A stretch of 64,000 nucleotides of DNA from Oryzias latipes. Lineage: Eukaryota > Chordata > Actinopteri > Beloniformes > Adrianichthyidae. Of the stretch, positions 50,258 to 62,757 are shown piece after piece (the stretch's first letter is position 1; each line of letters starts with the position of its first letter). The notes below the pieces were generated by a model, which saw nothing but the letters and a program-made list of their open reading frames with translations, did not search any database and was not told the origin of the DNA. The position numbers and the translations under genes are program-made. Location: NCBI RefSeq assembly GCF_002234675.1, contig NC_019862.2, positions 31,903,134 through 31,967,133 of the forward strand, in the 5' to 3' direction.

Positions 50258-52574
50258 GCTGGGATCGGCCCTTCCCTGGCTCTGGGACGGGACGGGACAA
50301 CCCTCTCGGGGCCCCCGGTCGCTCTGGGTGTCACCCGCTTCGGCTGCGGGGTCTGGGGTGGGGTGGGGGGCTTGTCGGCCCTGTCCTGTGGGGGGGCGTT
50401 CTGGGGGGGAGGGGGGGGCCCATTATTAGTACGGGTCGGGGGGGCTAGCGGGTCGGGGTCTCCGCTGAGGCAATCAGTGGTTGCCTCGGCCGGTTGGCCT
50501 CCTCGGTCCCGTCGAGGCCTGACCAGAGCTCTTCTAGGGCCGGCGTCTGGGGGTGGGGGCCTGGGCTTGCTCCGGGGGGGGGGGGCGATGCTTTCTGGCT
50601 CCTCTCTCTCTGTGTGGGGTGGGTGGTGCCGGGCCTGGGGTGTCGGCGCCTCCGGGGGTGGGCCCCTGGGCTGGGTGGCCCTGGCCCCTTTGCTGGGGGT
50701 GGGCTGGGGGACGGCTGTTTGACCACCGGGGGACAGTCTACCAGCTGTCCCCAACTTACCCCCTTCCTTATATAACCTCATATTAGGGTGAGGGGGTGGG
50801 GGGTCTAGCCTGCGATGCGCCTTGGGGGGGGGCTACTTGGGAGTGGCCCCCCTCCTATGGTTGCCGTATGGAGTGGGCCCCCCCTCTTTCGGTTTTATTT
50901 GCACCTTAGACATGTAGGGTCCTTGGTAGGGGGGGTGCTTGGACATCACTGCAAGCAAGCAGCAGATGTCCTCCTGGCACCCTACCCGCCAATTTTAACC
51001 GCACCTTAGACATTTAGGGCCCCTTGGTGTGGAGGGTGAGGGGACATCACTGTGAGTAATCAGGAGATGTCCCCTTAGTGCCCTACTCGCCAATTTTAAC
51101 TGCACCCCCCTTAGTACACACACCCCTCCCCCTTCAATATATACATTCAAACATAAACACACACACATGCACACAAACACCCTCTCAAACACCCATACAC
51201 GCACACACATTTTACAAGGAAGGTGGGACCTGGGTCCATCTGTCCCCTACCCCTTCCCTGGTGGGGGGTGCGGGCCCCTTGGCGATGGCGGCCGTGTCCC
51301 TTGGGTGCCGGCTCCCTGGGCCCGGCGGTGCTCTCTCCGCACGGTGGGGGGGTTCATATTACACCTGAGCCGGGGGTGTTCGTGTCCCTGGGGGGTGGGT
51401 CCTGGTCCTTGCCCCCGGGCGCTGGGCCCCGCCAAACTTCCAACATGGCCGAGCCTGGTCGGGCCATATTTATAACATCCCTTGTGGGCCGCCCTTTTTT
51501 CCCCGGGGTTCCCCCCTCCTGGGCGGGGGCGGCGGGCCCCTGCCTTGCTCCTACCTGGACCAACCGTGGGCCGGGTGGGTGGCTGCCTGGAGTGCGGAGC
51601 GGGTCTCCCTTGGGGGGTCCTGGCTCGTACCTGGGGTCGGGGCGGGGGGATGCCCGGAACTCCTGGGTGGTGGTGGGGTGCTCGTCTGGGGCTGTGGGCG
51701 TCCCTCTCCGGTGGGGCCCTGCGTTGGGCTCTTCCGGCGCGGCGGGGGGCTGCTTTCCTGGCTGGGCTGGGGCGGCGCTCTCTTTCCCTCTGCGCCTCCC
51801 TGCTCTCTGGCTCTGGGGGCCTCGCGGCGGTCCTGCTGGCCCTGGCCTGGGTGGCGGTCTTGGTCGCCCGGGGGGCGGTTGTTCCCTGCCTGTTCCCGTG
51901 TGGCGTTGGGGGGGCTCCGGCTGCCGCTGCTGCTGCGGCGGGGGTATGGGTGTGGGGGTGGCTGGGCGCTCCTCCTCCTTCTTTTCACACTCCACCATCC
52001 ATTTTAGAAGAACATAAACACTCACCTGAGCACAGGTGTTAGCTCACCTTTGCACTAATAGTTTGCATGATTGAATGAATGAAAGATTTCACACTAGTTG
52101 GTTTAAAGGCATAGGTATGCGTTCGTGAACACTATCTGTTTTGTGTGCATGTTGACATGTGGACATTTTTGCGGCTAGCAGGTGTGTTGATAATATTTGA
52201 GTGTGTGTGAACAGGCCCCGCCCTTTTTGTACTACATTTGAACCGTACCGTAACAATAAACAACCAGTAAACCTGTCTGCTCTATGCTGCTTCATGGTCT
52301 AACCCCCCTTCCCCTCCTATTATCACCCTCCTACCCCCCCCTCTCTCTAACGTCCCTCTCTCTTCTTCCCCTCTTTCCTTTTCCGTCCGGTCCAACACCA
52401 AAGATTTTCAAACATGATTGAAATTAATAAAGTTTGGCCTCAATTACAAAAGGGGTTTATTCAGACATACCTTTGGTTTGTCTGAAGATGAATAACCCCT
52501 CTTGTTAAAATAAAATATGTCCAACACAAGAGGCCCTCAGCTCTCATCTGTTTGCCTAGCTGTTGGACAGGACA

Positions 52575-52607
<33 letters not shown>
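50258..52607 (+). mobile_element. L1 3'UTR insertion with 16-bp target-site duplication
   Basis: 2350 bp, ending in an A-run at about 52579-52607 after CTGTTGGACAGGACAAG. GGAAATGGTATTTGGG occurs at 50242-50257 and 52608-52623. The longest 3'UTR copy in the window: it includes the segment missing in the copy at 2350. The uninterrupted paralogue at about 59878-59893 is an empty site. Confidence 0.85.
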
Positions 52608-52609
<2 letters not shown>

Positions 52610-52975
52610 AAATGGTATTTGGGAATCTCTTCATACCAGGAGCCAGCCTGGCCATTGGAACATAGCCACAGTTCCCATCCAGACTGGGACAGCAACGGGG
52701 TCCACTTCAGAGCCGTGAGCTGCTGTGTTTAACTCCAGCTGTCCCAGCAAGGAAGACAACTGCAGCAACAACCACCGACCAAGCCGGTAAGCCCTGGCAG
52801 AAAAGATCCCCACAAGAAAAACACTGGCTCAGGCAGGCTGGTCAAAAAAAATATATGTAGTTTTGCCATTGTCTTGCAGCTCGCAGATCAAGTGGTTTAG
52901 TTTTCCAGTAATATCAGTCAAGAATGCAAGTTCAGATTCACCATGTTCATATTTAGTTTAGTTTATTTTTTTTTT
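52608..52975 (-). mobile_element. hAT remnant I, right part with transposase scrap
   Basis: The continuation after the L1. On the minus strand, 52975-52860 reads SELAFLTDITGKLNHL, the same transposase segment as in the remnant at 60112-60240. Confidence 0.6.
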
Positions 52976-55095
52976 CCACAATGTGTCAAAAGCAACAAAT
53001 CCCCTCATAATACAAAATGCGGAAAAAATGGACATCCCTGAAGCAGCTGCTTATTATTAGGGGTCCTGCATTGAAACCAGCATAAAAGTACAGAAGATGA
53101 GTGGCATAAGAAAAAAAAAAGAAAATAAAAGAAAAAGAAAATAATTAAAAAAATAAAATACAATAATAATATGAGAAAATAATGGTAATATAGTGGAAAG
53201 TGTTATACAATAGGGACAATGGATTTGAACAACATAAACTCTGGCGTGTTGCCATATAAGTGTCAACAAACAGAGAGAAATCACAAAACATTAATAGGTG
53301 GTTTCAGTCGGAGCAGCATTTGTACAGTATGATGACAATAATAGTAATTTCAGTTCCCTTTTAAACATGTATATTGTAGCAGACTGTTTAATGTCATTGT
53401 CTAATGTGTTCCAAGTTTGTGGACCTCTAGTACAGACAGAGAAGCTTGTACATTGCAACTTTCTGTTTTTGCCTTTTAGCATATGCTTTCCCCTGGTGTC
53501 ATGGTAATAAGAGGGCGAGGAAAGTGGTATGAGGTCACACAAACCACTTTTTAGTTTATTAACAACACTGTACATTGTGCATGCGTTATGATACGTGTTA
53601 AGTTCCGGTAACTTAAGGAGGCTGTATCTGTGAAAGAGTGGATCTGTAGGAGAATTTGGCGTGGACCAGGTTATTGCTCTTATTGCTTTTTTTTGTGTAA
53701 TCAGGAGTTTTGCGGTAGAGTCATGGTAGAGTATGTGTTATTCCGTATGATGTTACAGTAATTCAGGTGAGGCTCAAACAGGGATCTGTACAATGTTAGC
53801 AATGCATCTGATGGGAGCATGTGTCGAATCTTATAGAACAAACCAACAAATTTGGATAATTTTTTTACAAGTTCATCTATGTGTTTTTTAAAATTTATAA
53901 ATTGATCTATATGGATTCCAAGAAATTTTATTGAGTCCACCTGTTGTAGAGGTCGTCTATCTATATTTATGTTTAACTTCCTGTAGGTGGATTTGTGTCT
54001 GGATGTGTGGAATACGATAAAAAAGGTTTTGCTAGTGTTTAATGACAATTTATTGCATTTGAACCAAGTATCTACTTTTATTAGTTGTTCATTTAAGAGT
54101 TTTTCTAATTGGTCTATATTTCTATGTGCCAGAAATAAACTAGTATCGTCTGCAAAAAGTATTTTGTGGATGGCGCCGGAACAGTAAACAAAATCATTTA
54201 TATAAATTATGAAGAGAAGTGGTCCCAATATGGACCCTTGTGGCACACCCGTTTGAATGTTGAGTTTCTGTGATTTTAGTTCATCAATTTACATGTTGCT
54301 CTCTTCCACAGATATAACTCCTTAACCATTGGAGCGCTAATCCCCTGACCCCGTAATGCCTTAATTTGCTGAATAATATTTCATGATCTATAGTGTCAAA
54401 TGCCTTAGAAAGATCCAGAAAAATCCCAATACCATATTCACCTCTTTCAAAGGCGTCATTGATTTTTTCTACTAGATCTAAGATAGCCATACCTGTGGTG
54501 CTGTTTTTCCTAAAGCCATATTGTTGAGGCACTAGTATATTGTGTTTTACAAAATAGTCGGATAATCTTGAGTACACAACTCGCTCAAAAACTTTGGAAA
54601 GAATTGGCAGTATTGATATGGGTCTGTAATTTTTAATATCATTTTTGTCCCCAGACTTATATATGGGTATTATTTGAGCTATTTTTGTCATTTTTGGAAC
54701 TTTGCCATGTGTTAGTGAAAGATTAATGGTATAGGTGAGAGGTTCTGCAATTTCATTTACTATGGCTTTAATGATATTACTACTTATGTTATCAGCACCA
54801 ACTGTGTAGGATGATCTCAGCTTGTTTATAATATTCACCACTTCTGTTTTACAGGTGGGTTTTAAAAAGAATGAATTTGTTCTTCCCTGAAGATAAACAT
54901 TGTAATTGGCACCACCTGGTGGACAAATGTTTTGAGAAAGACTTTTCCAAACTGAACAGAAAGAATTGTTAAAAATATCAGGTAAACTGAGATTGTTTGA
55001 TGGACATTGTTCTAAGGCATCGGGGATGACTGTAGTTTTTGTTCTGCGGCTGAGAATGTCATTCAACACCCTCCAAGACACCCTCCAAGACTTTT
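52955..55095 (-). pseudogene. CR1/jockey-type LINE with nearly complete RT
   Basis: Minus-strand frames 55081-54284 and 54246-53701 cover [56 protein letters not shown], then GVPQGSILGPLLFIIYINDF and ILFADDTSLF. One extra base near 54283 separates them, and another shift lies between 53701 and 53575. The C-terminal end has GPQTWNTLDNDIKQS. The 3' end is about 52955 with AATAAACTAAACTAAA-type tail repeats. Endonuclease absent (5' truncated). At the 5' junction (about 55070-55095) ACACCCTCCAAG is present twice. Confidence 0.75.
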
Positions 55096-55930
55096 TTGAT
55101 CTCCAGATGCAACCTTCAGTTGCAGGCCTCGTTCCAGAACCAACTCCTCCTCGTGATTTTGGAGTAATGACTCCAAACTTTGGTTTTGTACATTAAACAC
55201 ATGTCCGATGTTAATTTGCAAAGCTCTTAAGTTTTTACGGATGTTTGTGACCTTGGCAGCGCATCGAAATTCGAGGTCATTTCGAAAACATGCCATGAAA
55301 AGAAAAATGGCCATTACTCAGCAATGCATAATCCAATTTGATCCGAAATTGATGTGCATGATTTTAGTCCGACTCTGAACACGTCTGCAGTAAAAGAATC
55401 CGGTACAGGTGTAGCGCCACCTGCTGGCAACAGGAAATGACATGTTTTACTTGAGCATCACTGCTCCAAGTAGGATGAGCCGACACACCTCAAAATGATG
55501 CCCACCTGTTGAAAAGCCATTAAAGTTTAATCTGATAAAAAAACATAACTTTCAATGCGGGGGTGTGGTCGTGACAGAGCGGCAAAGTTGGGCGTCTCGC
55601 CATGCACACAAATGTTGCTCTCACGTGCACATTCCTTGTCTGATCTCACTGAAATTCGATGGACATAATGAGGCTTTTATTCTGAACCAATGGATATGAC
55701 AATCTTGGACGAGCTCTATAGCGCCACCTAGATATTGACAAATACATTTTATATCACATTCTGACCTATCTTTTCTCTGTGCTTTGTCCGACGTTCATAA
55801 AATTACAACAGGAGATACTCATAAGGGTTTTCTCTCATCGTTTAAAGTTTCATGGATGTAAACCTGATGGTGCTTGCGCAAGCCACTGCCAAACAGGAAG
55901 TGGTTGATTGCGTTGCAGTCAGATAAGTAG
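55096..55930 (+). repeat. GGGCCCGAGCAC-family repeat, copy 2, left part
   Basis: Matches 46790-47540 (CATTACTCAGCAATGCATAA, TAGCGCCACCTGCTGG). Interrupted at 55930 by an L1. Confidence 0.6.
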
Positions 55931-57740
55931 TTGCTGGGGGGGGGGGACAGCTGTTTGACCACCGGGGGACAGTCTATCAGCTGTCCCCAACTTACCCCCT
56001 TCCTCATATAACCTCATAATAGGGTGAGGGGGTGGGGGGCTTAGCCTGCGATGAGGCTTGGGGGGGGGGTTTACTAGGCAGTGGCCCCCCTCCTATGGTT
56101 GCCGTATGGAGTGGGCCCCCCCTCTTTCGGTTTTATTTGCACCTTAGACATTTAGGGCCCCTTGGTGGGGAGGGTGAGGGGACGTCACTGTGAGTAATCA
56201 GGAGATGTCCCCTTAGTGCCCTACCCGCCAATTTTAACTGCACCCCCCTTAGTACACACACCCCTCCCCCCTCAATATATACATCCCAACATAAACACAC
56301 ACACATGCACACACACACCATCTCAAACACACATACACGCACACACAATTTGCAAGGAAGGTGGGACCTGGGTCCATCTGTCCCCTGCCTCTTCCCTGGT
56401 GGGGGGTGCGGGCCCCCCTTTGCAACGGCGGCCGTGTCCCCGGGGTGCCGGCTTCCTGGGCCCGGCGGTGCTCTCTCCGCGCGGTGGGGGAGTTCACATT
56501 ACATCTGAGCCGGGGGTGTCTGGTCCCTGGGGGGTGGGTTCTGGTCCTTGCTCCTGAGTGCTGGGCCCCGCCAAATTTCCAACTGTGGCAGAGCCTGGTC
56601 GGGCGATATTTATAACACCCCTTGTGGGCCCTCTTTTTTTCCCCGGGGTTCCCCCCTCCTGGGCGGGGGCGGCGGGCCCCCTGCCTCGCTCCTCCCTGGA
56701 CCAACCGTGGGCCGGGCGGATGGCTGCCTGGAGTGCGGAGCGGGTCTCCCTTGGGGGGTCCTGGCTCGTACCTGGGGTTGGGGCGGGGGGATGCCCGGAA
56801 CTCCTGGGTGGTGGTGGGGTGCTCGTTTGGGGCTGTGGGCGTCCTTCTCCGGTGGGGCTCTGCGTTGGGTTCTCCCGGCGCGGCGGGGGGGCTGCTCTCC
56901 TGGTTGGGCTGGGGCGGCGCTCTCTTTCCCTCCGTGCTTCCCTGGCCTCTGGCTCTCGGGGCCTTGCGGCGGCCCTGCTGGCCCTGGCCTGGGTGGCGGG
57001 CTTGGTCGCCCGGGCGGCGGTTGTTCCCTGCCGGTTCCCGTGTGGCGTTGGGGGGATTCCGGCTGCCGCTGCTGCTGCGGTGGGGGTCTTGGGGTGGGGA
57101 TGGCTGGGCACTCTCCCTCCTTCTTTTCACGTTCCACCATCCATTTTAGAAGAACATAAAACCTCACCTGAGCACTGGTGTTAGCTCACCTTTGCACTAA
57201 TAGCTTGCATGACTGAATGACTGAAATATTTCACACTAGTTGGTTATCAGGCATAAGTATGCGTGTGAACACTATCTGTTTTGTGTACATGTCGACAGGT
57301 GGACATTTTTGCCATTAGCAGGTGTGTTTATAACATTTGAGTGTGTGTGTGGACGGGCCCCGCCCTTTTTGTACTGCATTTGAACCTTACCATAATGATT
57401 AACAACCAGTAAACTTGTTGCTTTATGCTGCTTCATGGTCTTATCCCCCTTCCCCTCCTATTATCACCCCCTACCCCCCCCTCTCTCTAGCGTCCCTCTC
57501 TCTTCTTCCCCTCTTTCCTTTTCCGTCCGGTCCAACACCAAAGATTTTCAGACATGATTGAAATTAATAAAGTTTGGCCTCAATTTCAAAAGGGGTTTAT
57601 TCAGACATACCTTTGGTTTGTCAGAAGATTAATAACCCCTCTTGTTAAAGCAAAATATGTCCAACACAAGAGGCCCTCAGCTCTCGTCTGTCTGCCCAGC
57701 TGTTGGACAGGACAAGTTAAAAAAAAAAAAAAAAAAAAAA
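55931..57740 (+). mobile_element. L1 3'UTR insertion with 10-bp target-site duplication
   Basis: 1810 bp, 5' truncated inside the G-rich block, ending in an A-run to 57740. AGATAAGTAG flanks it (55921-55930 and 57741-57750). It is closely similar to the copy at 2350 and to 50258-52607. Confidence 0.85.
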
Positions 57741-57750
57741 AGATAAGTAG

Positions 57751-58830
57751 AAATTCATAAAAAATCAGCCGTTTGTATCATTAGGCTGAGATTTCAGAAT
57801 GAGATGCCTCTTGTATATCTCCAGATATACAGCACTCGCATGGGTGCACAAAAACGGCTCAATAGCGCCACCTACAATGTTTGTTTTTGCGAGCCCCGCC
57901 ATGTTCTTTAATGTACAAGCTTGATTTTAACAGGGCATGTTCATCAGATGGATACCTACAAAAAAGTCTCTCAGGCCCCACCTGTCACACGCACAGGAAG
58001 TCTGATATATTGATGTCAATATGTCATTTTTGGTGGATTTTGGTCATTCGCAGGCCTCGTTCTAGAACGAACTCCTCCTAGAGATTTGTGAATAATGACT
58101 CCAAACTTGTGTTTTGTAAACTAAACCCATGTCCAATGTGAAATTGCGTAGCTTTTTAAGCTTTTATGGTTGTTTGTGACCGTGGCGGCACGTCAAAATT
58201 GGAGGTCGTTTCGAAAACATGCCATGAAAAGACAAATGGCCATTACTCATCCATGCATAATCCAATCTGATCCAAAATTGATGTGCATGATTATAGTCTG
58301 ACTTAAACACATCAGCAGTGGAAGAATTCGGAACAGATGTAACGCCACCTGTTGGCAACAGGAAATGACATGTTTGACTTGGAGCATCACTGCTCCAAGT
58401 AGGATGAGCCGACACACCTCAAAATGACGTCCACCTGTTGAAAAACCATTGAAGTTTACTCTGATAAAAAACATATCTTTCAATGCGGGGGTGTGGTTGT
58501 GACATAGCGGCAAAGTTGGGCATCTCGCCATGCACACAAAAGTTGCTCTCACGTGCACATTCCTTGTCCAATCTCACTAAAATTCAATGGATATGATAAA
58601 GTGGTCGATTGTGATGCGGTCATAGAAAAAAGCGTCATATCAGTCAGCCGTTTGTCTCAGGAAGCTGAGATTTCAGAATTAGATGTGTCTAACAAAGCTC
58701 CACGTTTGAAAAGCAGCACTATACGTGCGAGAAACATTTAACCACCTTAATCACCCTATTGTGCTGAAAGCAACTTTTTGGACATTTTGACTCAAACAAA
58801 TATTTTTATCATAGCTTCTGTTTAGGTTAT
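57751..58830 (+). repeat. GGGCCCGAGCAC-family repeat, copy 2, right part
   Basis: The host repeat resumes after the L1 and runs through a second unit of the same family (58090-58760 resembles 55150-55700 and 46800-47300), so the family is at least partly tandem. 58830-59090 is unassigned, with a C-run at 58947-58955. Confidence 0.55.
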
Positions 58831-59089
58831 CAGCACCAAAATAAAAAATATATACATATATAAAATGAACTGGTCAACTCTATGATTTTTTTAAATCTTA
58901 CATCCTCCAGCCTTTCCTCAGTCTCCCCTGCTGCAGGAGTGGAGTCCCCCCCCCCAACGGCTGTGTGCTCACATGTAAATTAGCCAGGAGTGGCAGACAA
59001 GAATGTCAACAGTTAGAAAGCCTAGTTCAACACTGAAAGACAGCCTTTTCCTTTGTTTTGTTTGGCTTTTATACATCTTTAGCACTAAT

Positions 59090-60900
59090 CATTGCTTTTT
59101 TATTCATCCAAAATACAATTAACTTTATATTTTATCTTTTATTTTTTTACAAACGACACATATGAATGTGCTCCAAAACAAAACCCAGCCTCAGTACACT
59201 CCTACAGCTGTAACGTCAGACAGTAAATGTCTCTTTTATGCTTTTTTAATCAATGCTGCAACTTCTTTTCCTTTCTATTCCTCCAAAGAAATTAAACTAC
59301 AACGACAACAAACACAACATATAGCAAATGTCTCTAAGATGATTGTGTATATACAATATGTACCACCTTTAAACACCAAAGAAATAACAAATCTTTCTAA
59401 TAAAATCACAAAAAATGGAACACAAAATGTAAAACCCAAATTAGAAATTGCAATTTTAAAAAGATAATTTTTTCAGCAGCTTGTTAAAACAAATCAGCAA
59501 TTTAACTTTTCTGTGGGTGAAACAAAGAAGTTCAGAACAATGTAGCCACTTCTCCAAAGTCTCTGTCACCTTCAGTTTTAAACAAAGTCTGTGAACATCG
59601 ACCATACATTGGTCACATGTACTCAGAGTCCTGCTAAAAGTGCACAATTGTAAAAAGGTCTTTTGTATAGACAACTGTTTTGTTGCTTAGAGCTTTAAAT
59701 ATAAAAACAATGTTTTTATATCACTTAGACACAAATGAAGAACCATATCAACTGGATTAGTAACAGGGTGGCATGTTTAGGCTTACTTAGGTTAAAAACT
59801 TACATCACAAGACAACATGAAGCTGTTCATCACATTATTGACCTAAACATGTAAACATATACTTGGCTCTGCAGTTAGGAAACGGTTTTTGGGAATCTCT
59901 TCATTCCAGGAGCCAGCTTGGCTGTAGGAATATCGCCACAGCACCCACCCAGACTGGGACAGTAACGGGGTCCACTTCACAGCCGGGAGGCTGCAAAGTT
60001 AAACCCCAGCTGTCCCAGCAAGGGCGACAACTGCAGCTACAACCACCGACCAAGCCGGCAAGCCCTGGCAGAAAAGATCCCCACAATAAACACTGGCTCG
60101 GGCAGGCTGTTTCATAAAAAATATATAGTTTTGTCATTGCCTTGCAGCTCGCAGCTCAAGTGGTTTAGTTTTCCAGTAATATCAGTCAAAAATGCAAGTT
60201 CATATTCACCAAATTCATATTCACCATATTCAGCAGACATCTCCTCCAATAGCACTTTGAAAATCCTGTTCTGTTTGGCTTTGCAGCTGAGGTTGTTTAT
60301 GGTTTTCACAGCAGGAGTCATTCTATGTACAGAGCCAATCACTTCTGCACATAAGCCTACTGGTGAATGACGCAGCGGTAATGCAGACATTTTGGGAAGT
60401 CTGGGTCAGCTTTACAGTGAGTGATGAAACCTGTTTGTCTATTGATAATAGCAGAAGCCCCGTCTGCAGTCACTGCTACTAGCTTTTCTAATTGTACCTA
60501 TTTCTGCACAAAACTCCTTCACCGTGTTATACATTTCAACTCCTCTTGTAGTTGTCTGTAAGGGCAGTTGTGTCAAGAGTTCTTTCTTGATGTTAAAAAA
60601 AAACAACAGCTGCGCTGTACTGCTGCTTTCCACAGACTCATCACACTCGATGCAAAACCACCAGCACTTTGGAATATCCCGGTCCAGCTAATTGGCCAAG
60701 TTATCAAACATAGCCGACACTGGTCTAGACATTGTAGTGGAAATTAGATCACCTCCATTTTTTCATCCTTAGGTACGGTGTTAGTAATTACAATCATTGC
60801 TTGATTGACAATTGCTTAATCTGAAAATGCCTTCTTCTTGATGAGAAAATGAGCAGATCTGAACGAAGCTTCGGTTGAAGAATTTTTTTTCATGCTATAT
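59090..60900 (-). pseudogene. hAT remnant II: transposase fragment and 3' region
   Basis: Minus-strand pieces of a hAT transposase of the GTF2IRD2/ZBED type: FRSAHFLIKKKAFSD (about 60860-60815), CIECDESVESSSTAQLLFFF (about 60660-60600, with the DES motif of the catalytic region), then after three stops LCAEVIGSVHR, KVLLEEMSAEYGEYEFGEYE and LAFLTDITGKLNHLSCELQG (60330-60150). Several stops and deletions make it dead. The non-coding 59090-60110 part is shared with remnant I. Confidence 0.65.
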
Positions 60901-61139
60901 GCAAAAGTCTCTGTCCTTAAAGCCAACAGATTACAGCCCCCCACCCCCCACCTACTGGCTCCTGTCATGTTAACAGTAGCTCACAGCTCCAGAATGCAGA
61001 AGGAAGTACGACATGAAAAAGCTTAAGCAGGGTGTTTCTCGCGGGGCGGTCGCCCGTGTCAGGCGGTCACACGTGCTCGGGCCCGCTAAATGCTACTTGT
61101 AGCTTTAGTTGAACTTGTTTTACTTATTTACTTTTCCAA

Positions 61140-61980
61140 ATTCCACCATTAGCTTTGTTCCCTCTTAAATGGCGTCCCCCGATATGTGACCATTTGACCT
61201 CTTCCCCCACAATCCACTCCACACTGTTTTTTTCTTTTAGGACATTGCAAATTAGCCAGGACCTGTCTAGAGGTAAAAAAGAAAACCGTCTGGACTTAAC
61301 TGAGAGCATGGATCCCTGCATCTGTCAGCTTCATCCTTTTTCTCCTCTTCTTCACAGACTGCCAAGAATTCCTGGGAAAATGCCTGAGTTTGCCCCCGCA
61401 TTGCGGCTTCTTCTCCATCCATGGCTGCAAGGATGACACCATCCATCCTTGAAAACTGGAGACATGAAGAAAAAGAAATATTAAAAAAAAAATAGATGTA
61501 AAGAAGAGATTTTCTGTGTGTGGACTTCATACCTGGTGGGGAGGTTTTGTGGGGGCACCGGCCGATGGCCTGTATAGGTCCGGTATGACGGTGTCCTTGC
61601 TTAGCTTCTCCTTTTGGTGCAGTTTGGAGAGTTTCCGAGCCGAACATCTCCAAGATCTTCCAGCAAGCCCATTTGACTGGAGCTGTTTTTGTGAGCTCTC
61701 TGGAGGTAAGAAAACCTTCTTCGCTTGGACGACTGCATGGATCCCTTCATCCTTTTTCTCATTTCTTCACAGGACTTCATGGAAACGTGTTTGGCTCCTT
61801 TCACATGGACCACGCCCACATTGGAGGATCTTCTGCATGCGTCCGTGGCTGAGTGGAGGAGACTGTTTGGTCCAGAACGACACATTGAGGGAAGTCCCAT
61901 ATTTTCCTTTGTGTGTGGGTTCACTCCATGTCCCATCTGAGTGGATCCTCTTAACATTGGATACGGATATATAGGGAATG
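61140..61980. other. Tandemly duplicated gene-like module
   Basis: Two related units about 428 bp apart, each with a donor-like GAGGTAA(G) followed by CATGGATCCCT, a CCTTTTTCTC polypyrimidine tract and CTTCACAG acceptor (61270-61357 and 61703-61772), then a similar downstream stretch (GCTTCTTCTCCATCCATGGC versus GATCTTCTGCATGCGTCCG). Reading frames exist on both strands but no domain is recognised. It could be a piece of a duplicated gene or an unusual repeat. Confidence 0.35.
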
Positions 61981-62056
61981 TGGGCGTGGTTAGCAAAAAA
62001 TCTCAGTTACTCCAAGATCAAAAAGGCTACTTGTTCCCATTTGTCAGATGCTGACG

Positions 62057-62640
62057 TCAATTTATTATCCATAGCTGACCAAAAGATTCAATTGTCGATA
62101 AAATCAACAGAAAAGCCGCCATTTTGAAGAGGCTCTCTGTGCAGAGGTTCAGAGAGTTTCTCTCTGTAGGACTTCCTAAGAAAGGGTCAAACCCTTCTGA
62201 AGCAGAAAAGATAACTACACCAACTATTTCAAACTGAGTCAACACAATGCCCTCGACTGACCTCTGCAGGTAGTTATGAACTTCACCCACAGAGTCAAAA
62301 AACAAAACTACACTTGTTCCGTCAGGAACCCCACCAACCCTTCAGGACTGCGACAATGGGAGTCTGTAATAGCCCAGCGTCCATTCTCAGCAATGACGGC
62401 ACACGTGTTCTCACACAGTATCAGCAGACACATGTTGCACTGTGCCGTCATCCTAGCCGAGCCCTCCTTCAGGGGAACCAAGGCACCCACATCTATGATC
62501 TCACCTGAATTGATTTTAGCATCCCCGCTAACAACTTCCGCCAAAACACAAGGCAGTGAGCCGTTTGGCAGGAACAGTGGGCGGCAGTGCATGGCCATCT
62601 CTTTGGTGGCTGCAGCCAAGCACACTGTTAAGTGTGTTTC
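62057..62640 (-). pseudogene. Fragment of an unknown protein, frame-broken
   Basis: On the minus strand one frame reads TAQCNMCLLILCENTCAVIA, then WAITDSHCRSPEGL, and after a one-base shift near 62330 another reads VVLFFDSVGEVHNYLQRSVE. The order Cys ... TDSHCR ... VVLFF resembles C-terminal domains in large multicopy fish proteins that I associate with mobile elements (Helentron-like or peptidase-like), but this is recall only. The first ATG is at 62625. The downstream frame ends at 62057. Confidence 0.4.
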
Positions 62641-62757
62641 TGTGGGACAGTTGTGAGTTAGATTGTGTGCTGCTTGCTGGAGATCAGGTTTACTCAGACC
62701 TGCAGAGACGGAACAAAATCACTACCTCTGCCGGTTTTCAGAGAGTGACTGATCTTG

